Source: Paenimyroides tangerinum
GTDB taxonomy: Bacteria > Bacteroidota > Bacteroidia > Flavobacteriales > Flavobacteriaceae
Direction: 5' to 3'
NCBI RefSeq assembly: GCF_003865405.1
Contig: NZ_RQVQ01000004.1
Coordinates: 62,001-126,000 of the forward strand
DNA length: 64,000 nucleotides
Shown: positions 26,640 to 36,832 of the stretch, in pieces
Layout: each line of letters opens with the position of its first letter
Position numbering within the stretch: the first letter of the stretch is position 1
The notes under the pieces: model-generated
Seen by the model: only the letters and a program-made list of their open reading frames with translations
The model's database searches: none
Told to the model about the DNA's origin: nothing
Translations under genes and position numbers: made by a program

Positions 26640-27929
26640 TTATTTTTCAAAAGGGATCGCAGGTAAAAGTTTACTAGAAACTTCACCAAATCCAATACGA
26701 ACATTCTCGTTCTGGCAATATCCTCTCATAATTACGGTATCGTTATCATTGATAAATGTACGTTTTGAACCGTCATTCATTTCAATCGGATTTTGTCCAG
26801 CCCAAGTTAATTCTAACATTGAACCAAAACTATCTTTTGTTGGACCTGAAATTGTTCCTGAACCTAACAAATCTCCAGCATTGATTTGACAACCATTAAC
26901 AGCATGATGTGCTAATTGTTGGCTCATTGTCCAATACATATATTTTAAGTTTGAATTCGAAACCACGTTTTCTGTTCCATTTTCTGGTGTGATTGAAACT
27001 TGTAAATTGATGTCGAATGCATGATTTCCTTCTTGTTGTAAATAAGGAAACGGTTTTGGATTGTCTTGTTTTGGACTTTCGCAACGGAATGGCTCTAAAG
27101 CGTCCATTGTTACAACCCAACAAGAAATAGACGAAGCAAAGTTCTTAGCTAAGAATGGTCCAAGTGGAACATATTCCCAAGTTTGAATATCTCTTGCGCT
27201 CCAATCGTTTAATAAAACCATTCCAAAAATATGATCTTCCGCATTTTCAATTGCAATGCGTTCTCCCATACGGTTTGCATCTGTTGTAATAAAAGCAGTT
27301 TCTAATTCAAAATCAACTCGTTTAGATTCTCCAAAAACGGGTTGTGTTTCACCTTTAGGTAATGTTTGTCCAAAAGGACGTTTAACAGCAATTCCAGAAG
27401 GTACAATTGTTGAACTTCTTCCGTGATAACCAACCGGAATATGTAACCAGTTTGGTAATAAAGCATTTGCTGGATCTCGGAACATCATTCCAACATTTGT
27501 TGCGTGCTCTCTACTAGAATAGAAATCTGTGTAATCACCTATAAATACAGGTAATTGCATTTCTACTTCATCAATATGGAAAAGAACTATTTTACGTTGC
27601 TCTTCGTTGTCTTTTAATGTTGTATTATTTTCGTCAAAAATTTCAGCGATTCTGTTTCTAACAACTCTCCACATTCCTTTTCCTAAAGAAATAAATTCGT
27701 TTAAAGTATCTTGTAAGAAAATTTCTTCGTGTAAATCAATTCCGTTAAAGTATCCTAATTGTTGTAATGCGCTTAAGTCAATCGCATAGTCACCAATTCG
27801 TGTACCAATAGTAACAATATCTTCGTTAGTTAAGAAAACACCAAATGGAATATTTTGTATAGGGAAATCGCTGTCTTTAGATACTTCAATCCAAGACTTT
27901 AGCGCTGGATCATTTGCAGTAATAGGCAT
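26640..27929 (-). CDS. fahA: Fumarylacetoacetase
   Basis: 429 residues, the length of the two-domain eukaryote-like enzyme. It splits fumarylacetoacetate to fumarate and acetoacetate, ending tyrosine and phenylalanine degradation. Conserved blocks include D-F-Y-S-S-R-E-H-A-T-N-V-G-M-M-F-R (catalytic Asp/His region), P-V-G-Y-H-G-R-S-S, E-x-E-T-A-F-I (metal), L-L-N-D-W-S-A-R-D-I-Q-x-W-E-Y-V-P-L-G-P-F-L-A-K-N-F, and G-D-L-L-G-S-G-T-I-S-G. It has its own promoter and terminator. HMG-CoA lyase at 5.6 kb also yields acetoacetate but is unlinked. Confidence 0.95.
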   Translation of the reverse strand: MPITANDPALKSWIEVSKDSDFPIQNIPFGVFLTNEDIVTIGTRIGDYAIDLSALQQLGYFNGIDLHEEIFLQDTLNEFISLGKGMWRVVRNRIAEIFDENNTTLKDNEEQRKIVLFHIDEVEMQLPVFIGDYTDFYSSREHATNVGMMFRDPANALLPNWLHIPVGYHGRSSTIVPSGIAVKRPFGQTLPKGETQPVFGESKRVDFELETAFITTDANRMGERIAIENAEDHIFGMVLLNDWSARDIQTWEYVPLGPFLAKNFASSISCWVVTMDALEPFRCESPKQDNPKPFPYLQQEGNHAFDINLQVSITPENGTENVVSNSNLKYMYWTMSQQLAHHAVNGCQINAGDLLGSGTISGPTKDSFGSMLELTWAGQNPIEMNDGSKRTFINDNDTVIMRGYCQNENVRIGFGEVSSKLLPAIPFEK

Positions 27930-27967
27930 AATTTGTTTGTTTTGTTTGTTATAGAATAAATTTTAAT

Positions 27968-27998
27968 CAAATATATAATTAACTGTCAATTTAACAAA
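27968..27998 (-). promoter_or_regulatory. Promoter of fahA
   Basis: On the minus strand TTTG (27995-27998), exactly 19 bp, then TATATTTG (27968-27975): a textbook Bacteroidota -33/-7 promoter, 38 bases before the ATG. Confidence 0.75.
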
Positions 27999-28007
27999 CG
28001 AATTTTG

Positions 28008-28015
28008 TAAATTTG
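28008..28015 (+). promoter_or_regulatory. Putative -7 promoter element of glyA
   Basis: TAAATTTG fits TAnnTTTG, 26 bases before the glyA ATG. It is back to back with the fahA promoter, so the two regulatory zones overlap. Confidence 0.55.
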
Positions 28016-28041
28016 AATTCATTTTAACGAAATATTAAAAA

Positions 28042-29316
28042 ATGCAACGCGACGAACAAATTTTTGAATTGATTTTAGATGAACAAGATAGACAAATTCA
28101 TGGTCTTGAATTAATTGCATCTGAAAATTTTGTAAGCGACCAAGTTATGGAAGCTGCAGGATCAGTATTAACAAACAAATACGCAGAAGGTTATCCAAAC
28201 AAAAGATACTACGGTGGATGTGAAGTAGTTGATATTGTTGAACAAATTGCAATTGATCGTGCAAAAGCACTTTTCGGAGCTGAATATGTAAACGTACAAC
28301 CACACTCTGGTTCACAAGCGAATACGGCTGTTTTTGCAGCTGTTTTAAAACCAGGTGATAAAATTTTAGGGTTCGATTTATCTCACGGAGGACATTTAAC
28401 TCACGGTTCACCTGTTAACTTTTCAGGTAAATTATATTCACCAGTTTTCTACGGTGTTGATCAAGAAACTGGAGTTTTAAACTACGATAAAATTCAAGAA
28501 ATTGCTACCAAAGAGCAACCAAAATTAATCATCGCTGGTGCATCTGCATATTCACGTGATATGGATTTTGCTCGTTTCCGTGAAATCGCTGATAGCGTTG
28601 GAGCAATTTTAATGGCTGATATTTCTCATCCAGCAGGTTTAATTGCAAAAGGTTTATTAAACGATCCAGTTCCACATTGTCATATTATTACAACAACTAC
28701 GCACAAAACATTACGTGGACCTCGTGGTGGAATGATTATGATGGGTAAAGATTTCGAAAACCCATTCGGATTAAAAACACCAAAAGGAGAAACTCGTATG
28801 ATGTCTGCATTATTAGATTCTGGAGTTTTCCCAGGAAATCAAGGTGGACCTTTAATGCACATCATCGCTGCAAAGGCTGTTGCTTTCGGTGAAGCTTTAA
28901 CAGATGAATTCTTCCGTTATTCTTTACAAGTTCAGAAAAACGCTGCTGCAATGGCTGAAGCTTTTGTAAAACGTGGGTACAATATCATTTCTGGCGGAAC
29001 AGATAATCACATGATGTTGATTGATTTACGTAACAAAAACATTTCAGGTAAAGATGCAGAAAAAGCGTTAGTTGCTGCTGAAATCACAGTTAACAAAAAC
29101 ATGGTTCCTTTTGATGACAAATCACCATTTGTAACTTCAGGTATTCGTGTTGGAACTCCTGCAATCACAACTCGTGGTTTGGTTGAGTCAGATATGGAAA
29201 CGATTGTTGAATTAATCGACAGAGTTTTAATGAATCATACAAACGAAGATATTATCGAACAAGTTGCTGAAGAAGTAAACGAATTAATGGGCGAGCGAGC
29301 AATGTTTGTTTTCTAA
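28042..29316 (+). CDS. glyA: Serine hydroxymethyltransferase
   Basis: 424 residues, normal. PLP enzyme interconverting serine and glycine while charging tetrahydrofolate with a one-carbon unit. The substrate-binding start [13 protein letters not shown], the [14 protein letters not shown] block, and the PLP lysine K222 in [13 protein letters not shown] are all present. It carries higher GC and more regular codon choice than its neighbours, as expected of a highly expressed gene. Single-gene unit, divergent from fahA, with a 16-bp terminator. Confidence 0.97.
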   Translation: MQRDEQIFELILDEQDRQIHGLELIASENFVSDQVMEAAGSVLTNKYAEGYPNKRYYGGCEVVDIVEQIAIDRAKALFGAEYVNVQPHSGSQANTAVFAAVLKPGDKILGFDLSHGGHLTHGSPVNFSGKLYSPVFYGVDQETGVLNYDKIQEIATKEQPKLIIAGASAYSRDMDFARFREIADSVGAILMADISHPAGLIAKGLLNDPVPHCHIITTTTHKTLRGPRGGMIMMGKDFENPFGLKTPKGETRMMSALLDSGVFPGNQGGPLMHIIAAKAVAFGEALTDEFFRYSLQVQKNAAAMAEAFVKRGYNIISGGTDNHMMLIDLRNKNISGKDAEKALVAAEITVNKNMVPFDDKSPFVTSGIRVGTPAITTRGLVESDMETIVELIDRVLMNHTNEDIIEQVAEEVNELMGERAMFVF

Positions 29317-29354
29317 GACATAACTTTAAATTGATAATTTTTAATTAGAAATAT

Positions 29355-29391
29355 AAAAAACGCATATAAAGAAAATTTATATGCGTTTTTT
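29355..29391 (+). terminator. Terminator of glyA
   Basis: Perfect 16-bp stem AAAAAACGCATATAAA / TTTATATGCGTTTTTT, loop GAAAA. Confidence 0.88.
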
Positions 29392-29451
29392 TATTTCTGA
29401 ACATCAATAGGAGAGGAGCAAACAAATTTCTCTTTAGTTATCTTTTTTACT

Positions 29452-29532
29452 TGAGCGTTCCCTTCGGTCGGGCTTTCCGTTTCAATCTTTTTTGTTAGCA
29501 CAAAAAAGGATTTCCACTGCAATCCCTAACGC
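29452..29532 (-). repeat. GC-richer palindromic interspersed repeat, copy 1
   Basis: About 80 bases standing out from the AT-rich surroundings. Outer arms GCGTT and AACGC, an inner hairpin of AATC-TTTTTTGT / ACAAAAAA-GGATT around TAGC (one bulge), and a CCTTCGGTCGGGCTTTCCG run whose complement reads AGCCCGACCGAAGG. From general knowledge, sequences of this type recur between genes in many flavobacterial genomes. It lies between the glyA terminator and the end of the tricorn-like gene. A related copy is at 43273-43370 in the other orientation. Confidence 0.6.
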
Positions 29533-29567
29533 AAATTCAAGTAATATAACATTCAGATTTTTTAAAA

Positions 29568-32500
29568 TTATTTCAAATCTTTCAAAATCTCATTCACTGC
29601 ACGTTCTAACTGAGGATCTTTATTTTCTTGTCGATCCAAAAATGTATTCTTAATATAAATATCTGGAGCAACTCCTGTTTTTTCAAGATTTTTACCATCT
29701 AATGTATATGTTCCCCAAGCCGGAACACGATAAAACGAATCATCAACCAAACTTTTTCCAGACGTAAAAATAATCCAACGATAGGTTTCTTGTCCAATAA
29801 CTTTTCCAAGTTTCAATTGCTTAAATCCAGCAGCGGTCATTTCTGCATCACTTAACGAATATTCGTTAATCAACAAAACAATCGGTTTGCCAGAAGGCGC
29901 AAAATTCGGTTGAACCGTAAATTGTCCTTCACGATATTTCCATTGTAAATACGGACGTTGAGCCAAGAAATTTAAAACTTTATCGTGAACATTTCCTCCG
30001 GTATTAAAACGCAAATCTAAAATCAAACCTTCTTTATGATTTTCTTGTTCAACCATATCCAACAAAAATGATTCTAATTCAGATGAACCCATATTTTTCA
30101 TATATGAATATGCAATACGATTTTTACTTAAATCATTAACTCGATTTTTGTTTTCTAAAATCCATTCATCATAAAGTAAACTTTTTAATTGAACGTTTGA
30201 AATTGGATGAATCTTTGTTGTTATTGTATTTCCTTTTCTATCAAATTCCAAAACCAATTCATCTGCTTTGGTTGGTGTTGTAAAATACATTTCACGATTT
30301 TTAGAAGCATCGATTTTTACTCCATTTACAGATTTTAAAATATCTCCTGATTGTACATCAACCGTTTTTATAAAAGCAGGTGATTTACGAACAATTCGTT
30401 CCACTTCAAAAGGATTATTTTTCTTGAAAATGATTCCCGTTTCATTGGTAAAATAACTCAACTTTTTGGTTTCTTCATCTCCAGAAGAAGAAAATCCTAA
30501 ATGAGAAGCATTTAATTCACCCAACAAATCATTTAAAAGAATTCGTAAATCATTGCGATTATTTACATAAGGTAGATATTTTGCGTATTGTTTCTTTTTG
30601 GCTTTCCAATTTAAACCGTGAAAATTATCGTCGTAAAAATTCTCTTCAACTCCAGCCCAAGCTTCGTCATACATTTGAGTGAATTCATCACTTAGATTTT
30701 TGGTAAACGTATATTTGATTTTTATCTGGTCTGGACTTGTACCAGATAAACTGGTTTTGTAAATATTGCCGTTACTCAAAAAATAAACCGATTTATCTTT
30801 ATACATAATTTGACTTGCAGATCTTCCAAAAACTTTATCTGTTTTTGATTCATCGAAATCTACATACGTTTTGCGAAACAGTTGATAACGTCCATTTTCT
30901 TGATTTGAATTATAAAATACATATTCTTTTTTACCATCTTCAAAAACGTGTGGAAACTGCTGATTTCCAAAGCGTCCAGAAACCAATTCAACACGCTCTA
31001 AAATACCGTCAGTATTTACAACAAGCGTTTTTACTTCTGGCTTATCATCCTTTTTGTCTTCTTTATCTTTCTTTCCCTTATTTTCCTTTTTATCCTCTTT
31101 TTTACCGTCTGCAAACAATTTATCGAATTCGTCAGATTTATAAGGTTCATCAAACCAATCTAATGCAAATCGATAAACACTCGGATTTTGTAATCCCAAC
31201 GGATACGATGGATTGGTTCGGTCACTTGTGAAATAGATATATTTTCCGTTTGGCGACCAAAACGGGTCTTGCTCAGTAACACTTGTTTTGGTTAAATTGA
31301 TTACTTCATTCTTTTTAATGTTGTAAATGAAAATATCTAATTCAAAATTGCGTTTTGCACTAAACATAACATATTCACCATTTGGAGAAAATGACGGTGC
31401 TGAATTCTGAAAAGCCCAAATTTCATCTTTTACAATTGTTTTTGATTTAAGTGTTTCTAAATTCAATAATCGAACTTCGTCTCGACCACTTAAATAAACA
31501 GCTTCTGTCAAATCATTATTAAAAGTAATATCTCTATTATTTCGTAAATCAGTAGTTAATTGTTCTGCTTTTCCTTTTCCATCGGCAACAATTTTAAACC
31601 AATTTTGATAACCTTCAACTGTTTGATTAAAAATCAAATTTTTATTATCTTTTAACCATTTTACTTCTAAAGCACGTTCTTTTCCGTTTGTAATCTGATT
31701 AACAAATTTTCCTTCTATATCAGAAACGAAAACAATTCCACGACTTATAAAAGCTAACTTTTTTCCATCTGGAGAAACATCAAAATTTGTGATTTCATCT
31801 TCTACCTGAAAACTTTGTTCTTTCTTTAAAAAATCATTAGAATTTACATTCACAGAAATCGGGTTGGTACTTTTTGAAGCTACATCGTAAACAAACAATT
31901 GATAATCTTTTTCGAAAATTACTTTAGAACCATTCGCAGCAACAAACGGTTTCTTAATTGACGAATCAAACTTTGTTAAAGCCGTTTTTTTATCGTTTTC
32001 AATTTTATATAAATTGTATTCACCATTGTTTTCATCAGAAATAAAATAGATGATACCGTTATTATCAACCGTTGCATTAAAATCTTTTCCGTTGTAATCT
32101 GTGTATTGTTTAAACGTTTTTGACTTTGGATTATAAGCTAATAAATCAGGATTATTTTCGCCTTTATAACGTTTTCTCGTAACCTGATTCGCGCTTTCTG
32201 ACGAATTCGTGAAAATTAATTCGCCTTTTGGAGTTTCAACCAAACCGTTAGTTGTATTGAAATAATGATTGAAAAGTGGTTGTGGTGTTTCTCCTTTTAA
32301 AGTCGTTTTGAAACTACCGAAATTATTATTCTGAGTCGATGTATAATAAATTGTTTCGCTATCCCAACTCCAACTTTCCATTTCGTCTTTTCCTTGATGA
32401 AACGTTAATTGTTTGATTGTTCCGCCATCAATTGGCATTACAAAAACATCGTAATTTCCGTATTGATTTGAACTAAATGCCAACCATTTTCCGTCTGGAG

Positions 32501-32714
32501 AAACTCGTGGATTAATTGCTTCACCTTCCAAAGCTGTGATTCTAGAAGCATTTCCTCCATTTGCATCAACTTTCCAAATATCGCCTTCAAAACTAAAATA
32601 AGCCGTTTTTGCATCTGGACTTAAAGATGGATTTGATAAAAAATAAGCTTTTTCTTGAGCCGATAAAAAGGAAATAGAAAAAAGGCTTAATAATGTAAAT
32701 ATTCTTTTATTCAT
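29568..32714 (-). CDS. Secreted tricorn-like S41 peptidase
   Basis: 1048 residues. Signal peptide (M-N-K-R-I-F, cleavage near L-S-A-Q), two beta-propeller domains made of PD40/TolB-like repeats of the form L-S-P-D-A-K, V-S-P-D-G-K-W-L-A-F, F-S-P-N-G-E-Y-V-M-F and W-S-P-N-G-K-Y-I-Y-F. A Lys/Asp-rich linker sits near residue 550, then come a tricorn-core helical region, a PDZ domain around 780-860, and the S41 protease domain. The catalytic serine lies in Y-S-L-S-D-A-E at about 953-956, in the S-D context of tricorn. It probably trims peptides in the periplasm. Archaeal tricorn is cytoplasmic, so the signal peptide marks a different setting. Confidence 0.9.
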   Translation of the reverse strand: MNKRIFTLLSLFSISFLSAQEKAYFLSNPSLSPDAKTAYFSFEGDIWKVDANGGNASRITALEGEAINPRVSPDGKWLAFSSNQYGNYDVFVMPIDGGTIKQLTFHQGKDEMESWSWDSETIYYTSTQNNNFGSFKTTLKGETPQPLFNHYFNTTNGLVETPKGELIFTNSSESANQVTRKRYKGENNPDLLAYNPKSKTFKQYTDYNGKDFNATVDNNGIIYFISDENNGEYNLYKIENDKKTALTKFDSSIKKPFVAANGSKVIFEKDYQLFVYDVASKSTNPISVNVNSNDFLKKEQSFQVEDEITNFDVSPDGKKLAFISRGIVFVSDIEGKFVNQITNGKERALEVKWLKDNKNLIFNQTVEGYQNWFKIVADGKGKAEQLTTDLRNNRDITFNNDLTEAVYLSGRDEVRLLNLETLKSKTIVKDEIWAFQNSAPSFSPNGEYVMFSAKRNFELDIFIYNIKKNEVINLTKTSVTEQDPFWSPNGKYIYFTSDRTNPSYPLGLQNPSVYRFALDWFDEPYKSDEFDKLFADGKKEDKKENKGKKDKEDKKDDKPEVKTLVVNTDGILERVELVSGRFGNQQFPHVFEDGKKEYVFYNSNQENGRYQLFRKTYVDFDESKTDKVFGRSASQIMYKDKSVYFLSNGNIYKTSLSGTSPDQIKIKYTFTKNLSDEFTQMYDEAWAGVEENFYDDNFHGLNWKAKKKQYAKYLPYVNNRNDLRILLNDLLGELNASHLGFSSSGDEETKKLSYFTNETGIIFKKNNPFEVERIVRKSPAFIKTVDVQSGDILKSVNGVKIDASKNREMYFTTPTKADELVLEFDRKGNTITTKIHPISNVQLKSLLYDEWILENKNRVNDLSKNRIAYSYMKNMGSSELESFLLDMVEQENHKEGLILDLRFNTGGNVHDKVLNFLAQRPYLQWKYREGQFTVQPNFAPSGKPIVLLINEYSLSDAEMTAAGFKQLKLGKVIGQETYRWIIFTSGKSLVDDSFYRVPAWGTYTLDGKNLEKTGVAPDIYIKNTFLDRQENKDPQLERAVNEILKDLK

Positions 32715-32806
32715 TAGAATGTAATTGATAATTTGTTCTTTTTATAGAAATTTCTAAATATAATGATTTATAATTTGATACTAAAATAGACTTAGACGTA
32801 AATTTT

Positions 32807-33418
32807 TTAGAATTCTCTTCTTGGTCCGTTTTCTCTCGATTTTAAAACGTTTTCTACATTTTCTAATTTAAAACCTTTCGCTTTTAAAAGAATTAAATAA
32901 TGATACAACAAATCAGCAGCTTCACCTAAGAATAAATCGTCATTATTATCTTTTGCTTCAATCACAATTTCTACGGCTTCTTCACCCACTTTTTGAGCAA
33001 TTTTATTAATACCTTTATTGTATAGTTTATACGTGTACGAATCTTTATCTTCTGCTAAGTCAATTCTGTCATTTATCGTTTGCTCTAATTCATAAACAAA
33101 TCCTCGATTCGATACTTCTTGAAAACACGTTGTAGAACCTGTATGACACGTTGGTCCAAAAGGTTTGACTTTGATTAAAATCGTATCGTTATCACAATCA
33201 ATCGCGATGGATTTAACTTCTAGAAAGTTTCCAGATTCTTCACCTTTGGTCCATAATCTGTTTTTTGAACGTGAAAAAAATGTTACTTTTCCTAATTTTT
33301 TAGTTTTAGCAAACGCTTCTTCGTCCATATATCCTAACATCAAAACCTGATTGTTTAGGTAATTCTGAATAATAACCGGAACTAATCCGTCATTACTTTT
33401 ACTAAAATTTATTTCCAT
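32807..33418 (-). CDS. hisIE: Bifunctional phosphoribosyl-AMP cyclohydrolase / phosphoribosyl-ATP pyrophosphatase
   Basis: 203 residues, a HisI-HisE fusion catalysing steps 3 and 2 of histidine synthesis. The HisI half (1-110) has [19 protein letters not shown], the metal-binding D-C-D-N-D and C-H-T-G. The HisE half has [10 protein letters not shown] and [13 protein letters not shown]. Last gene of the his operon. Its start overlaps the hisF stop by ten bases, so the two are translationally coupled. Confidence 0.96.
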   Translation of the reverse strand: MEINFSKSNDGLVPVIIQNYLNNQVLMLGYMDEEAFAKTKKLGKVTFFSRSKNRLWTKGEESGNFLEVKSIAIDCDNDTILIKVKPFGPTCHTGSTTCFQEVSNRGFVYELEQTINDRIDLAEDKDSYTYKLYNKGINKIAQKVGEEAVEIVIEAKDNNDDLFLGEAADLLYHYLILLKAKGFKLENVENVLKSRENGPRREF

Positions 33419-34167
33419 CGTATCGGAATGTTTTGTTCTTTTAAATAATTTTTAAGTGTCGGAATCGGAATTTCGCCAAAGTGAAAAATACTTGCCGCTA
33501 AGCCACCACTTGCTTTTGTTTGGGTAAACACTTCTGCAAAATGTTCCATTGTTCCAGCTCCTCCAGAAGCAATTATCGGAAGATTTACCGCATCAGCTAC
33601 CGCTTTTGTAATATCAATTTTGAAACCAGCTTTTGTTCCATCACCATCCATCGATGTTAATAAAATCTCGCCAGCTCCTAATTCTTCTACTTTCTTTACC
33701 CAATCTAAGGTTTCCCATTCGGTTTCGATTTTCCCACCGCTTACAAAAACTTTTTCCGTTCCGTTCACATTGCGTGTATCGACAGCAACAACCACACATT
33801 GAGATCCAAAGCGAGCTGCTAAGTCAGCCACTAATTGGGGATTTTTCACTGCAGAAGAATTCACAGAAACTTTATCTGCACCCGCTTTGATTACAGCCGA
33901 AGCATCTTCTACCGAATTGATTCCGCCACCAACTGTAAATGGAATATTGATTGCTGCTGCAATTTTTTCTACCATTTCGGCTAATGTTTTACGTTTTTCA
34001 AGCGTTGCTGTAATATCCAAAAATACCAATTCATCGGCACCTTCAACTACATATTTCTTCGCCAATTCCACCGGATCTCCCGCATCGCGTAATCCAATAA
34101 AGTTAACTCCTTTTACTGTTCTTCCATCTTTGATGTCTAAACACGGAATGATTCTTTTCTTCAACAT
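33409..34167 (-). CDS. hisF: Imidazole glycerol phosphate synthase, cyclase subunit
   Basis: 252 residues, TIM barrel. It pairs with HisH, using ammonia channelled from glutamine to form imidazole glycerol phosphate and AICAR. Catalytic D11 in C-L-D-I-K-D-G-R, the second aspartate in V-A-V-D-T-R-N, and phosphate loops G-G-G-I-N-S and A-S-G-G-A-G are present. Begins one base after hisA and overlaps hisIE. This tight A-F-IE block lacks the palindromic spacers found between the other his genes. Confidence 0.97.
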   Translation of the reverse strand: MLKKRIIPCLDIKDGRTVKGVNFIGLRDAGDPVELAKKYVVEGADELVFLDITATLEKRKTLAEMVEKIAAAINIPFTVGGGINSVEDASAVIKAGADKVSVNSSAVKNPQLVADLAARFGSQCVVVAVDTRNVNGTEKVFVSGGKIETEWETLDWVKKVEELGAGEILLTSMDGDGTKAGFKIDITKAVADAVNLPIIASGGAGTMEHFAEVFTQTKASGGLAASIFHFGEIPIPTLKNYLKEQNIPIRWK

Positions 34168-34168
34168 A

Positions 34169-34882
34169 TTAGTACAATTGCTTTAAGTCTTTCAACTGAA
34201 TTCTTCCTTCGTAAATCGCTTTTCCTAAAATAGCTCCTTCGCAACCTAATTCTTTCACCTTGATTAAATCGTCGATAGATGAAATGCCACCAGAGGCAAT
34301 TAATTTTACGTCTGCAGCTGCTAAAATTTCAGCATACAATTCGTTCGAAGTCCCTTGTAGCATACCGTCTTTGGCGATGTCTGTACAAATTACATAATCA
34401 ATACCTTTGGCTTTGTATTCTTGGATAAAATCAATAACATCTAATTCAGAAGTTTGTAACCAACCATGTGTCGCAATTTTACGATCTTTTGCATCTGCTC
34501 CTAAAATGATTTTTTCGCTTCCGTATTGCGCAATCCATTCCTGAAATAGCATTGGATTTTGAACTGCAATACTTCCGCCTGTAATTTGGTTTGCACCACA
34601 TTCAAAAGCAATTCTAATATCATCATCTGCTTTAATTCCACCACCAAAATCGACTTTTAAATTGGTTTTAGAAGCAATTAATTCTAAAGTTTTATAGTTA
34701 ATGATCTGCTTTGATTTTGCACCATCTAAATCCACTAAGTGTAAATATTCGATTCCGTAATCCTCGAATTCTTTCGCTACTTCTAATGGATTTTCGTTGT
34801 ATATTTTTTTTGTATCGTAATCTCCTTGTGATAATCGAACGCATTTTCCGTCGATGATATCTATAGCTGGGATGATTCTCAT
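34169..34882 (-). CDS. hisA: ProFAR isomerase (HisA)
   Basis: 237 residues, TIM barrel homologous to HisF. It isomerises the aminoaldose ProFAR to the aminoketose PRFAR. Catalytic D8 in [14 protein letters not shown] and the second aspartate in C-T-D-I-A-K-D-G-M are seen, with G-G-G-I-K and A-S-G-G-I-S phosphate loops. The PriA (bifunctional) form of actinobacteria is not suggested, because TrpF-specific features are absent. Confidence 0.96.
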   Translation of the reverse strand: MRIIPAIDIIDGKCVRLSQGDYDTKKIYNENPLEVAKEFEDYGIEYLHLVDLDGAKSKQIINYKTLELIASKTNLKVDFGGGIKADDDIRIAFECGANQITGGSIAVQNPMLFQEWIAQYGSEKIILGADAKDRKIATHGWLQTSELDVIDFIQEYKAKGIDYVICTDIAKDGMLQGTSNELYAEILAAADVKLIASGGISSIDDLIKVKELGCEGAILGKAIYEGRIQLKDLKQLY

Positions 34883-34961
34883 TTCTTTAGATTTTAAGTT
34901 GTAAGACTTAATACTTAAGGTTTTATTTAATTGAAGGATAATAATCCTTACGTCTTATACC
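34883..34961 (-). repeat. his-spacer palindromic repeat, hisH-hisA
   Basis: Imperfect inverted repeat of TAAGACTTAA-type arms, with an inner AGGATAATAATCCT hairpin. In transcript sense it ends CTTACAACTTAAAA shortly before the hisA ATG, the motif shared by all six his spacers. Confidence 0.6.
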
Positions 34962-35546
34962 TTATGTCTTAAGACTCAAAAAGTTTTTCAATATTTGCTC
35001 TCCAATTCCTGCTGATTTCTCTGGGTGAAATTGAGTTGCGTAAAAATTATCTTTATTTAAAGCTGCTGAATATTCTAAAATATAGTTGGTTGAGGCAATT
35101 GTATATTCCGAATTTTCGCAATAAAAACTGTGGACGTAATAAATGTCCGAGTTTTCTTCGATTCCGTTAAATAAAGGCGTTTTTAAATCGTAAATAGTAT
35201 TCCAACCCATATGTGGAACAATTTCCGTTGAAGGAAATAACTTTACTTGAATGGGGAAAATTCCTAAACAATCCGTGTTTCCCTCTTCAGAAAATGCGCA
35301 CATTAATTGCTGACCTAAACAAATTCCTAACGTTGGTTGTTTTAAGTTTTTGATGACTTCGTCTAATCCTTTTTCTTTTAAATAAGTCATTGCCGAACTC
35401 GCTTCTCCCACACCTGGAAAAATTACTTTGTCGGCATTTTGCAAGGTTTCAAAATCGTCTGTAATTACCGCTTCGTAACCCAAACGAGTTACCGCATTGT
35501 AAACCGATTTTACATTACCTGCATTATATTTAATTATTGCTATCAT
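34962..35546 (-). CDS. hisH: Imidazole glycerol phosphate synthase, glutaminase subunit
   Basis: 194 residues, class I glutamine amidotransferase. The nucleophile C76 is in L-G-I-C-L-G-Q-Q, the His-Glu pair in Q-F-H-P-E-K-S, and the oxyanion-strand G-A-G-N-V-K-S-V near the start. It supplies ammonia to HisF. Separated from hisA by a structured 79-base spacer and from hisB by a 76-base one. Confidence 0.96.
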   Translation of the reverse strand: MIAIIKYNAGNVKSVYNAVTRLGYEAVITDDFETLQNADKVIFPGVGEASSAMTYLKEKGLDEVIKNLKQPTLGICLGQQLMCAFSEEGNTDCLGIFPIQVKLFPSTEIVPHMGWNTIYDLKTPLFNGIEENSDIYYVHSFYCENSEYTIASTNYILEYSAALNKDNFYATQFHPEKSAGIGEQILKNFLSLKT

Positions 35547-35622
35547 TTTTTTAGTTTTAAGACTTAAGACTTAAGATATAAGGTCGATTTTATTCTTAAT
35601 TCTTACAACTTAGGTCATACGT
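35547..35622 (-). repeat. his-spacer palindromic repeat, hisB-hisH
   Basis: Contains TAAGACTTAAGACTTAAG (a direct doubling of the unit) on the hisH side and degenerate complementary sequence (TCTTAATTCTTACAACTTAGG) on the hisB side. Transcript-sense end is CTTAAAACTAAAAAA immediately before the hisH ATG. Confidence 0.6.
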
Positions 35623-36756
35623 CTATAAAAGTCCTTTTGTTGATGGTAAAATCATTTTGTCGGGATCACGTTTTACAGCTACTTTAATCGCTTTAGCAAA
35701 CGCTTTAAAAATTGCTTCGATTTTGTGGTGTTCGTTTGTGCCCTCGGCTTTGATATTTAAGTTCGCTTTTGCTCCGTCTGTAAACGACTTAAAAAAGTGA
35801 TAAAACATTTCGGTTGGCATTTGACCTATCATTTCGCGCTTAAAATCAGCTTCCCAAACCAACCAGTTTCTTCCTCCAAAATCAATGGCAACTTGCGCTA
35901 AACAATCGTCCATTGGTAACGTAAAACCGTAACGTTCGATTCCTAATTTATTTCCTAAAGCTTGAGCGAAAACTTCACCTAAAGCAATAGCTGTATCTTC
36001 AATCGTGTGGTGTTCGTCTACTTCTAAATCTCCGTTTACTTTTATAATTAAATCCATTTGACCGTGACGCGCGATTTGATCTAACATATGATCGAAAAAA
36101 TGGATTCCTGTTGAAATATCAGATTTTCCTGTTCCGTCTAAATTTAAATCGATTTTAATCTTCGTTTCGTTGGTATTACGAACGATTGAAGCCGTACGAT
36201 TTTGCAATTTCAAGAACTCATATATTTCTTTCCAAGAAGTTGTTTTTAATGCAATCGTATCATTTAAACCTTGGTTATCTTTAATCTCTTCTGCTCCTAA
36301 AGCTTCGTCATTGGCTATGAAAATTCCTTTTCCGCCTAAATTCTGTGCTAATTTCACATCCGTAATACGATCACCAATTACAAACGAATTAACTAAATCA
36401 TATTGAGGATTGTTGATGTATTTTGTTAACATCGCCGTTCCAGGTTTACGCGTTGGAGCATTTTCGTGCGCAAACGTTTTGTCGATGAAAATATCTTCAA
36501 ATTTTACACCTTCGTTTTCGAAGGCTTTCACCACAAAATTTTGAATCTGCCAGAATAGGTCTTCTGGATTGGCAGGCGTTCCCAAACCATCTTGGTTGGT
36601 TACCATCGCTAATTCGTAATCTAATTCTTTAGCAATTTTACCTAAATAAGTAAATGCTTCTGGATAGAATTCTAACTTCGCAAAGCTGTCCACTTGGTAG
36701 TCGGCAGGCTCTAAAATCAGCGTTCCGTCTCTATCTATAAAAAGTATTTTTTTCAT
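35623..36756 (-). CDS. hisB: Bifunctional histidinol-phosphatase / imidazoleglycerol-phosphate dehydratase
   Basis: 377 residues, the fused HisB form. N-terminal HAD phosphatase (1-165): F-I-D-R-D-G-T-L-I nucleophile box, T-N-Q-D-G-L-G motif, and D-R-x-T-D-V-K-L-A. C-terminal IGP dehydratase (about 185-377): [27 protein letters not shown] and E-H-H-K-I-E-A, the manganese-binding histidine sets. Catalyses steps 6 and 8 of histidine synthesis. Confidence 0.97.
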   Translation of the reverse strand: MKKILFIDRDGTLILEPADYQVDSFAKLEFYPEAFTYLGKIAKELDYELAMVTNQDGLGTPANPEDLFWQIQNFVVKAFENEGVKFEDIFIDKTFAHENAPTRKPGTAMLTKYINNPQYDLVNSFVIGDRITDVKLAQNLGGKGIFIANDEALGAEEIKDNQGLNDTIALKTTSWKEIYEFLKLQNRTASIVRNTNETKIKIDLNLDGTGKSDISTGIHFFDHMLDQIARHGQMDLIIKVNGDLEVDEHHTIEDTAIALGEVFAQALGNKLGIERYGFTLPMDDCLAQVAIDFGGRNWLVWEADFKREMIGQMPTEMFYHFFKSFTDGAKANLNIKAEGTNEHHKIEAIFKAFAKAIKVAVKRDPDKMILPSTKGLL

Positions 36757-36776
36757 TTTATATGTTTGTAAGTTAT

Positions 36777-36832
36777 AAGACGTAAGTTTTAAGACGTAAG
36801 ATTTAAGACGTAAGATTTAAGACGTAAGATTT
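36777..36832. repeat. Four tandem 14-bp repeats (his spacer)
   Basis: Four head-to-tail copies of AAGACGTAAGATTT (the first with TTTT at its end), running from the spacer into the last codon of the four-helix-bundle gene. It takes the place of the palindrome seen in the other his spacers and has the same TAAGACxTAAG flavour. In transcript sense the spacer still ends in CTTATAACTTACAAA before the hisB ATG. Confidence 0.85.

Noticed and set aside
30815..31231. 138-codon frame opposite the tricorn-like gene
   Set aside because: Shadow of a well-supported 1048-residue protein; composition (Phe/Leu/Tyr-rich, no motif) is typical of antisense frames.
33633..34186. Plus-strand frames of 85-99 codons opposite hisF
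   Set aside because: hisF is unmistakable on the other strand, and these frames lack any family features.
36777..36832. Tandem repeats resembling a CRISPR array
   Set aside because: Unit length is 14 bp with no spacers, and no cas genes are near. It is a simple tandem repeat within a his spacer.
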